Shown: piece by piece, positions 41,505-47,459 of the stretch | Position numbering within the stretch: position 1 is the stretch's first letter | Layout of the letters: each line of letters begins with the position of its first letter | NCBI RefSeq assembly: GCF_026278345.1 | Contig: NZ_CP111085.1 | Location: forward strand, 4,288,501 to 4,352,500 | Reading direction: 5' to 3' | Length of the DNA stretch: 64,000 bases | DNA from: Tellurirhabdus rosea | GTDB lineage: Bacteria; Bacteroidota; Bacteroidia; Cytophagales; Spirosomataceae | Made by a program: the position numbers and the translations under genes | The notes under the pieces: model-generated | The model's database searches: none | What the model saw: the letters and a program-made list of their open reading frames with translations, nothing else | What the model was told of the DNA's origin: nothing

Positions 41505-42743
41505 ATGGCTTCCATTTCGCCCTCTACTACCTCCGTCAAAGCGACTGCTCCGGCGGGCAACGTCCGGCTGGCCTTTGCGCTGGTGACTTCCCTGTTTTTT
41601 CTCTGGGGGTTTGCCATCAGCATGCTGGACGGTCTGAATAAAAAAGTACAGAACGTCCTGCACGTATCGCGGGCGGAGTCGGCCTGGGTGCAGGTCGTCA
41701 CGTTTGGAGCCTATTTTCTGATGGCGCTGCCAGCGGGGTATTTCATGAAACGATACGGCTACAAAAAAGGCATTCTGTTTGGATTGCTGCTGTACGCGGC
41801 GGGCGGTTTTCTGGTGTATCCGGCGGGGGAGGCCCAGTCGTGGCAGTTCTTTCTGATCGCCCTGTTTATCCTCGCCTGCGGACTGGCCTTCCTCGAAACG
41901 GCGGCCAACCCCTACGTTTCTGTGCTGGGCACGCCCGAAACGTCCGAGCAGCGGCTCAATCTAGCCCAGTCGTTCAACGGGCTCGGCGCTATCACCGGGC
42001 CGCTGGTCGGGGGCTTTCTGCTGTTTGCCAATACGGCCAACGAGTCCGTCGAAGAGGGCTTTGATTCGATCCAACTGCCGTATCTGGTGGTTGGCGGACT
42101 GGTGCTGCTGGTGGCGCTGATTTTCTACCGGACACCGCTGCCGGAGATTCAGGAGGAAACGCTGGTGACCGATGCCCAGTCCCATAGCGGAAAGACGCTG
42201 TTTCAGCATGCGCACTTCCGGGCGGGCGTCCTGGCCCAGTTTCTGAACGTCGGCGCGCAGGGCTGCGTCTGGGGCTTTTTCATCAATTACGCAACTGAAC
42301 TGTCTAACCTGACCGACCAGAAGGCGTCTTACCTGCTGAGCGTGGGGATGGTCATCTTCATGATCGGGCGTTTTGCCGGTACTTTCCTGATGCGGTACGT
42401 GAAGCCGAACGTGCTGCTGGGCTGGTATTCCGTGGCGATCGTCGCGTTGCTGATCATTGTCAGTCTGCATCTCGGTCAGGTATCGCTCTACGCGCTGTTG
42501 GGCTTCTTTTTCTTCCAGAGCATCACCTTCCCGACCATTTTTGCGCTGGGCGTAAAAGACCTGGGCCAGTACACCAAACAGGGTTCGTCGTACATCATCA
42601 TGGGCATTGTCGGCGGCGCCGTGTTCCCGCCCGTCATGGGGTGGATCGCCGACAACAGCAGCATCGCCAACTCCTTCCTGCTCCCCGCCCTGTTCTTCGC
42701 CGTAATTGGCTGGTTTGGATTCAAAGGTTCACAAGTGAAATAA
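41505..42743 (+). CDS. fucP: MFS sugar permease, FucP-like
   Basis: A 412-residue major facilitator protein with about 12 hydrophobic segments. The first helix region ALVTSLFFLWGFAISMLDGLNKKVQ is the signature of the FHS/FucP family of proton-coupled L-fucose symporters, and AYFLMALPAGYFMKRYGYKKG is the first cytoplasmic loop. LETAANPYVSVLG and VWGFFINYATEL are also conserved. It should import L-fucose (possibly L-galactose or D-arabinose) across the inner membrane. The frame opens at 41427, but upstream codons are repeat sequence; MASISPS at 41505 is taken as the start. Confidence 0.87.
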   Translation: MASISPSTTSVKATAPAGNVRLAFALVTSLFFLWGFAISMLDGLNKKVQNVLHVSRAESAWVQVVTFGAYFLMALPAGYFMKRYGYKKGILFGLLLYAAGGFLVYPAGEAQSWQFFLIALFILACGLAFLETAANPYVSVLGTPETSEQRLNLAQSFNGLGAITGPLVGGFLLFANTANESVEEGFDSIQLPYLVVGGLVLLVALIFYRTPLPEIQEETLVTDAQSHSGKTLFQHAHFRAGVLAQFLNVGAQGCVWGFFINYATELSNLTDQKASYLLSVGMVIFMIGRFAGTFLMRYVKPNVLLGWYSVAIVALLIIVSLHLGQVSLYALLGFFFFQSITFPTIFALGVKDLGQYTKQGSSYIIMGIVGGAVFPPVMGWIADNSSIANSFLLPALFFAVIGWFGFKGSQVK

Positions 42744-42745
42744 TG

Positions 42746-42816
42746 TTGAATGATTGAATGACTGATACCGCCAGGTGGCAATCTGTAGAGTCAGTCATTC
42801 AGTCATTCAATCATTC
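42746..42816. repeat. word-type palindrome L
   Basis: A left arm TTGAATGATTGAATGACTGA (42746-42765) and a right arm (42791-42816) containing 18 bases of its exact complement plus one extra word. Begins 3 bases after the permease stop codon and ends 11 bases before the mutarotase start. Confidence 0.9.
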
Positions 42817-42826
42817 TGTCAATTCT

Positions 42827-43153
42827 ATGCGCTACTGCCTCGCCCTTGACCTCAAAGACGACCCGGCTTTGATTGCCGAGTACGAACGATACCACGAAAA
42901 GCTGTGGCCGGAGGTCGAAGACAGCATCCGGTCCGCCGGGATTCGGGAGATGGAAATCTACCGGATCGGAAACCGTCTGTTCATGATCATGGAAACGGAG
43001 GAGACGTTTTCGTTTGAACAAAAAGCGGCAGCCGACGCGGCCAATCCGAAAGTGCAGGAATGGGAAACGCTGATGTGGCGGTACCAGCAGGCGTTACCGC
43101 TGGCAAAACCCGGCGAGAAGTGGCTGCTCATGGACCGGATTTTCAAGTTATAG
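42827..43153 (+). CDS. sugar mutarotase of the RhaM/DUF718 type, probable L-fucose mutarotase
   Basis: A 109-residue protein of the DUF718 family, with LIAEYERYHEKLWPEVEDSI, REMEIYRIGNRLFMIME and QEWETLMWRYQQALP. The conserved His in the YxxYH segment and the Tyr/Trp residues form the sugar site of RhaM. It speeds interconversion of alpha and beta anomers so that the dehydrogenase receives its preferred form. Adjacent to the FucP-type gene, it is probably the last gene of the operon. It is cytosolic. The start is ATG 42827, as the upstream frame lies in a palindrome. Confidence 0.87.
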   Translation: MRYCLALDLKDDPALIAEYERYHEKLWPEVEDSIRSAGIREMEIYRIGNRLFMIMETEETFSFEQKAAADAANPKVQEWETLMWRYQQALPLAKPGEKWLLMDRIFKL

Positions 43154-43202
43154 TCCAAATACCTTAACTTGGCAAGGCGCCCGGCCCGGACCGCTTTCTC
43201 AG

Positions 43203-43238
43203 TTTGGCCCGGCGCGCGTTTGAAAGTTCGTAACTTTG
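43203..43238 (+). promoter_or_regulatory. promoter of the EEP-family gene
   Basis: A perfect -7 box TAACTTTG at 43231-43238 and TTTG at 43203-43206 with a rather long 24-base spacing. The start codon is 15 bases downstream, so the leader would be very short. Confidence 0.5.
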
Positions 43239-43253
43239 TACCTGTCGTAACCT

Positions 43254-44060
43254 ATGAAAAGTATGTGGAAGTGGGCAAGAAAAGCACTGCTGGTGCTGAT
43301 AACAGCCGCTCCGGCTCTGGCTCAGGAAACCATTACGGTCCTGACTTACAACATCAATTACGGGCTGGACCCGAAAGGCTACAGCAACCTGCTGCGGGTC
43401 GCTCAGCTGATTCGGCAGTATAAACCGGACCTGGTCGCCATCCAGGAAACCGACAGTGCCACCCTGCGCAGCTACCGCCGCAACCAGATCCGCCAACTGG
43501 CCGGTCTGACCGGCATGCAGTACGCTTTCGCCGGGGCAGACAGCTACGAAGGAGGCCGGATTGGTCTGGGCGTTCTGTCCAGATACCCCATCATTGCGCA
43601 CAACCGGGTGCTGCTGCCCAACCCCGATTCGCTGGCCCCGCGCATCCTGCAGGACGCCTACGTGGAACTGCCCGACGGCCGCAGCATTCGCTTCACCAAT
43701 ACCCAGCTTGAGCCCAAATCCTTCGTGAACCGGGGTGTACAGCTGGCGACGCTGAGGCAGGTCCTGGGCAACAGCATTCAGCCCATCATCTGGGCGGGCG
43801 ACCTCAGCACAGACCCGGAAGACCCCATTGTTGTGAAGCTCAGGGAGAATTGGGACGATGCCGGAGCCGATGCCCGCCAGCCGACCATCCACAATTCCGG
43901 GGCGCGCACGGACTACATCCTTACCCTGCGCGGGGCCGAATTTGAACTGGTTCGCTACCGGGTTCTCAACGAGCCGACCATCGCCCCCCATCTGCCCGTG
44001 CTGGTCAAGTACCGGTTGAAAAATTCAGCGTCTCCGCCCTCCAAGCAGCAACGACAGTAA
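43254..44060 (+). CDS. exported endonuclease/exonuclease/phosphatase-family protein with altered active site
   Basis: A 268-residue exported protein (signal peptide to about ALA at 23). The EEP fold is recognisable from YNINYG (N33), AIQETD (E65), GLGVLSRYPI, WAGDLSTDP (D183), RTDYIL (D220) and PHLPV (H246). Compared with the family consensus, the usual NTHL is NTQL (Q151), GDFN is GDLS (S185) and SDH is APH (P245). Three active-site residues therefore differ, so nuclease or phosphatase activity may be lost or altered. It has its own promoter. The C-terminal tail is Ser/Pro/Gln-rich. The role is unknown. Confidence 0.8.
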   Translation: MKSMWKWARKALLVLITAAPALAQETITVLTYNINYGLDPKGYSNLLRVAQLIRQYKPDLVAIQETDSATLRSYRRNQIRQLAGLTGMQYAFAGADSYEGGRIGLGVLSRYPIIAHNRVLLPNPDSLAPRILQDAYVELPDGRSIRFTNTQLEPKSFVNRGVQLATLRQVLGNSIQPIIWAGDLSTDPEDPIVVKLRENWDDAGADARQPTIHNSGARTDYILTLRGAEFELVRYRVLNEPTIAPHLPVLVKYRLKNSASPPSKQQRQ

Positions 44061-44127
44061 TGGCCCGTTCATCAAGACGAAGAACCATTCGTGTACAAGT
44101 CTGTTTTCCTTTATGTAAAGTTTAATT

Positions 44128-44135
44128 TACATTTG
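44128..44135 (+). promoter_or_regulatory. -7 promoter box of the membrane-protein/HTH gene pair
   Basis: TACATTTG is a perfect match to TAnnTTTG and lies 22 bases upstream of the start codon at 44158. I see no clear -33 element at the right distance. Confidence 0.4.
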
Positions 44136-44157
44136 GACAAGTAAACTAAACTATACA

Positions 44158-44598
44158 ATGAAAACGAACTGGTTATTTCCGCATCGTTACCGGCTGATTG
44201 GCTGGTTACTTTTTGTTCCGGCCGTATTGCTGGGTCTGGCCTGTATGTACGCTGAGTTTCAGTTGGAGTTTCTCACCGTTGGGAAGCTAAAAGGGATCGT
44301 CGATTGGCCCGTCAACCTGACAGATGAACTGGCGACCCTCGGCGTTATGACGGGGCTGCTTTTCATTGCCTTTGCCCGGGAGCGGGTGGAAGACGAGATG
44401 ATCAGTCAGCTGCGGCTGGAGTCGTTGCAATGGGCGGTCTACCTCAATTACCTGATTCTGGGCGTGGCCGTACTGCTGGTTCACGGCGATAAGTTTATAG
44501 ATGTGCTGATATACAACCTGTTTACGGTGCTGATCGTCTTCATCATTCGCTTCCGGCTGCTGCTCCGGAAGCAGGAAAGAGAGGTGCTGGCTTTATGA
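44158..44598 (+). CDS. four-helix membrane protein, cotranscribed with an HTH regulator
   Basis: A 146-residue protein with four predicted membrane segments: LIGWLLFVPAVLLGLACMY, LGVMTGLLFIAFA, LNYLILGVAVLLVHG and IYNLFTVLIVFIIRF. Charged loops (ARERVEDEMISQLRLESLQ) lie between the second and third. It ends in a basic tail. The stop overlaps the start of the HTH gene by four bases (ATGA), indicating translational coupling. Such pairs of a small membrane protein with a short Cro/CI-type regulator are common in Bacteroidota, and the membrane protein may control the regulator. Function not known. Confidence 0.75.
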   Translation: MKTNWLFPHRYRLIGWLLFVPAVLLGLACMYAEFQLEFLTVGKLKGIVDWPVNLTDELATLGVMTGLLFIAFARERVEDEMISQLRLESLQWAVYLNYLILGVAVLLVHGDKFIDVLIYNLFTVLIVFIIRFRLLLRKQEREVLAL

Positions 44599-44795
44599 AG
44601 AACCGCATCAAAGTAGCCCGTGCGGAACGCGATTTTTCGCAGGCGGATCTGGCCGAACGGATTGGCGTAAGTCGGCAGACCATCAATTCCATCGAAACCG
44701 GCCGCTATGTCCCGTCCACGGTCCTGGCGCTGAAGATGGCGGCGGTTTTTGAGAAGCCGGTCGAGCAGCTGTTCCAACTGGAGGAAACAGACTGA
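44595..44795 (+). CDS. short XRE-type helix-turn-helix regulator
   Basis: A 66-residue DNA-binding protein with the Cro/CI fold filling nearly its whole length: IKVARAERDFSQADLAERIGVSRQTINSIETGRYVPSTVLALKMAAVF. The recognition helix is GVSRQTINSIE. It lacks any effector domain. Coupled to the upstream membrane-protein gene by a 4-base overlap. A GC-rich hairpin lies 20 bases downstream. Likely regulates its own operon, which is inference. Confidence 0.87.
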   Translation: MKNRIKVARAERDFSQADLAERIGVSRQTINSIETGRYVPSTVLALKMAAVFEKPVEQLFQLEETD

Positions 44796-44814
44796 GCCGG
44801 TAAGGAGTTATCCC

Positions 44815-44854
44815 GTCAACGGCGCCGGGCGTGTGCAGGGCCCGGGCCGTTGAC
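44815..44854 (+). terminator. GC-rich hairpin, possible terminator
   Basis: GTCAACGGC (44815-44823) pairs with GCCGTTGAC (44846-44854) and GCCGGGC with GCCCGG inside. No T-run follows, so it may be a stabilising or rho-dependent structure rather than an intrinsic terminator. Confidence 0.5.
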
Positions 44855-44903
44855 TAAAAGAGCAAGTTGCTAAGAGCCTAAACAATCATCGTTTTGTTCA
44901 GTT

Positions 44904-44934
44904 TTTGGTGTATATTGGAAAAACTTTATATTTT
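44904..44934 (+). promoter_or_regulatory. promoter of the GNAT gene
   Basis: TTTG at 44904-44907 and TATATTTT at 44927-44934 (one mismatch), spaced by 19 bases. Its position argues against a start codon at 44905 and for GTG 44941, only 6 bases past the -7 box. Confidence 0.55.
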
Positions 44935-44940
44935 CTATCC

Positions 44941-45504
44941 GTGACCGTCATCCGCCTACACACCTGCACGCTCCGGCCGTGGCGCGACGGCGATGAGAAC
45001 TCATTAGCCGAATTAGCCAGTAACCGAAAAATTTGGGATCGCGTCCGGGACTTTTTCCCCAACCCGTATACGCTGCGGGACGCCACGTCCTGGATTCGCA
45101 TGAACCGCTCCTACCAGATGCCGGTGAACCTGGCCATTGAAATAGACGGTCGGGCCGTGGGCAACGTCGGCTTTACCATCAAGGAGGACATTTACCGCTA
45201 CAATGCCGAAATCGGCTACTGGCTGGGCGAACCCTACTGGGGCCGCGGAATCATGAGCGAAGCCGTACCGGCGATGGTGGAGTATGTTTTCCATAATTTT
45301 CAGATTAACCGCCTGTACGCCTGTGTTCTGGAAGGAAACAGCGCCTCGATGCGCGTACTGGAAGGAGCCGGATTTCGTCCGGAGGCGGTGATGCGGAAAG
45401 CGGCCGTCAAAAACAACCGATACCTCGACGAGCACATTTTTGCCATGCTCCGGGAGGAGTACCTCGCCCGGCGGGAAGAACTCAGCGCCATGGCCCGTCA
45501 TTAA
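44941..45504 (+). CDS. GNAT-family N-acetyltransferase, RimJ/RimL type
   Basis: A 187-residue acetyl-CoA-dependent acetyltransferase. The start TVIRLHTCTLRPWRDGDENSLAEL is a common RimJ/RimL beginning; the acetyl-CoA loop is PYWGRGIMSEA, followed by INRLYACVLEGNSASMRVLEGAGF (the conserved NxxSxxxxEKxGF-like segment). The substrate (ribosomal protein N-terminus, amino acid or other) is not predictable. GTG at 44941 is chosen because the frame further upstream overlaps the promoter; the transcript could be leaderless. No linked pathway. Confidence 0.82.
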   Translation: MTVIRLHTCTLRPWRDGDENSLAELASNRKIWDRVRDFFPNPYTLRDATSWIRMNRSYQMPVNLAIEIDGRAVGNVGFTIKEDIYRYNAEIGYWLGEPYWGRGIMSEAVPAMVEYVFHNFQINRLYACVLEGNSASMRVLEGAGFRPEAVMRKAAVKNNRYLDEHIFAMLREEYLARREELSAMARH

Positions 45505-45510
45505 TCCCGG

Positions 45511-45542
45511 TTGGTCGCCCGGGGTTTTTCTGCTTATATTTG
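45511..45542 (+). promoter_or_regulatory. promoter of cmk
   Basis: TTGG at 45511-45514 and TATATTTG at 45535-45542, with 21 bases between the TTG and the -7 box. About 100 bases upstream of the chosen cmk start. Confidence 0.62.
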
Positions 45543-45643
45543 CAGGGAGTATACACAGCTTTCGCAAACAGTCGGAACCGTTTCTGTGTTGCTTTTTTTA
45601 TTCCGACGCTATGCTTCCGGACGCCCCGGACGTTTCCATTATC

Positions 45644-46360
45644 ATGCCTAAAATCATCATTGCCATCGACGGGTACTCCAGTTGCGGCAAAAGCACGACC
45701 GCCAAGCAGGTGGCCGCCCGGCTCGGGTACGTTTTCATCGACACAGGGGCCATGTATCGGGCCGTAACCTTGTTTTTTCTGCAAAATCACGTTCAGATAA
45801 CCAGCCGGAAGTCCGTTGTCGAAGCCCTCGACAAAATCAGCATTTCCTTTAATTACAACGCCAAAACCGGCCGTAACGAAACCTGTCTGAACGGGCTCAA
45901 CGTCGAGGAGGAGATTCGGAAACTGTACATTGCCAACTCGGTCAGCGAGGTCAGCGCCCTCCCGGAAGTGCGGAAAGCGATGGTCGCCCAGCAGCAGAAA
46001 ATGGGCCGCAAGAAAGGCATTGTCATGGACGGCCGGGACATCGGCACGAAGGTTTTCCCCGAGGCAGAACTGAAAATTTTCATGACCGCCGACACCTTTA
46101 TCCGGGCCCAGCGGCGGCAGATCGAGCTGCTGGCGAAGGGAGAAATGGTCGGCCTCGACGAAATCCGGGAAAACATTGCCAAGCGCGACCACATCGACAC
46201 CACCCGCGCCGAAAGTCCGCTCCGGCAGGCCGAAGATGCGCTTCTGCTCGACACCTCGTACATGACCATCGATGAACAGGTGGAATGGGTGATTCAACTG
46301 GTCGATCAGAAAATTGCCAGCCTGCACCGGAAAGGCCATTTCAAGGAACAAAACGTATGA
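45644..46360 (+). CDS. cmk: cytidylate kinase
   Basis: A 238-residue nucleoside monophosphate kinase that phosphorylates CMP and dCMP. The P-loop GYSSCGKST is at residues 10-18, DTGAMYRAV is the CMP-binding start, DGRDIGTKVFPEA is the conserved core and RDHIDTTRAESPL is the lid/substrate region. It is about 10 residues longer than E. coli Cmk. MPKIIIAIDGYSSCGKS at 45644 is the typical Bacteroidota start; the frame extends upstream, with an alternative ATG at 45611. The stop overlaps the start of the FAD oxidoreductase gene (ATGA). Confidence 0.9.
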   Translation: MPKIIIAIDGYSSCGKSTTAKQVAARLGYVFIDTGAMYRAVTLFFLQNHVQITSRKSVVEALDKISISFNYNAKTGRNETCLNGLNVEEEIRKLYIANSVSEVSALPEVRKAMVAQQQKMGRKKGIVMDGRDIGTKVFPEAELKIFMTADTFIRAQRRQIELLAKGEMVGLDEIRENIAKRDHIDTTRAESPLRQAEDALLLDTSYMTIDEQVEWVIQLVDQKIASLHRKGHFKEQNV

Positions 46361-47424
46361 GGGCGGACTACCTGATCGTCGGGCAGGGCATTGCCGGTTC
46401 GGTTCTCGCCTGGACGCTGCACCGGCAGGGGAAAGAAGTTCTGCTCGTCGGCGACTCTCGCGGGCATTCGTCCTCGCTGGCCGCCGGGGGCGTTTTTAAT
46501 CCGCTAACCGGAAAAAAACTGGTGCGAACCTGGAAGGCCGATCAGCTTTTTCCGTTTCTGCGCACCTTTTACCGCCAGCTGGAGACCGAACTGGCGGTGT
46601 CTTTCGTGCACGAAACGGATGTTTACCGGCCTTACCGCAGCATCGAGGAGCAGAACAGCTACCTCGCCACTACGGCCGAACCCGGCTTTGCGCAGTTTGT
46701 CTCGACCGTTTCGGACGACGAGCACTACAGCCCGTATATCCATAACCCGTTTGGCGGACTGACCGTGACCCAGGCGGGCTGGATTGATACCGGAATCATG
46801 CTGCGTGCCATCCGGCAATACTTTCAGGGGCTAGGCCGGTACGTCGAACAACCGATGGACTACGAAACCCTGAAACCCGAACCCGAGGGCGTGCAGTGGG
46901 AGGGAAGGCATTTCCGAAAAGTAATTTTCTGCGAAGGGCCGGAAGGAAACAAGCGAAACCCGTATTTCCACTGGCTGCCGTACAATCCCGTTAAAGGGCA
47001 GGTTCTGGAGGTGGAAATAAGGGATTATCCCATCCGGAGCATCGTCAATCAGGGTATCTTTATCCTGCCGTATCAGGAAAACATCTGTCGGGTCGGGGCG
47101 ACCTACACCTGGCACGATCTGGACTGGCAAACAACCGAGGATGGAAAACGGTTTCTGGAGGAGAAACTGAGCACATTACTGAAAGTACCCTACCGTATCG
47201 TCAACCAGTGGGCGGGCATTCGTCCGGCGACGAAAGACCGGCGGCCACTCATTGGCCTGCACCCCGACCACCCGGCTATCGGAATCTTTAACGGGCTGGG
47301 AGCCAAGGGGGTTTCGCTGGCTCCGTATTTTGCGGATGAGTTTGCCGGATTTCTCGACGGCCGTAAAGATTTAAGCGCAGAGGTGAATATAAGCCGGTGT
47401 TTTTCGTTATATTACCATTACTAA
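46357..47424 (+). CDS. FAD-dependent oxidoreductase (DAO type)
   Basis: A 355-residue flavoprotein with the N-terminal dinucleotide motif YLIVGQGIAGSVLAWTL (GxGxxG near residue 8) and a glycine-rich NPLTGKKLVRTW near 48. Its C-terminal ATKDRRPLIGLHPDHPAIGIFNGLGAKGVSLAPYFADEF is typical of D-amino-acid-oxidase-like proteins. The substrate is unknown. Co-transcribed with cmk, overlapping it by 4 bases; the upstream part of the open frame belongs to cmk. The link to cytidylate kinase has no evident metabolic meaning. Confidence 0.83.
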   Translation: MRADYLIVGQGIAGSVLAWTLHRQGKEVLLVGDSRGHSSSLAAGGVFNPLTGKKLVRTWKADQLFPFLRTFYRQLETELAVSFVHETDVYRPYRSIEEQNSYLATTAEPGFAQFVSTVSDDEHYSPYIHNPFGGLTVTQAGWIDTGIMLRAIRQYFQGLGRYVEQPMDYETLKPEPEGVQWEGRHFRKVIFCEGPEGNKRNPYFHWLPYNPVKGQVLEVEIRDYPIRSIVNQGIFILPYQENICRVGATYTWHDLDWQTTEDGKRFLEEKLSTLLKVPYRIVNQWAGIRPATKDRRPLIGLHPDHPAIGIFNGLGAKGVSLAPYFADEFAGFLDGRKDLSAEVNISRCFSLYYHY

Positions 47425-47459
47425 GTCTGTGTATTTTTCCCTGTTGATATAGTACGTGT

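Noticed and set aside
7997-42816. Insertion sequences
   Set aside because: No transposase gene is present in the window; the only protein linked to the inverted repeats is the four-helix-bundle one.
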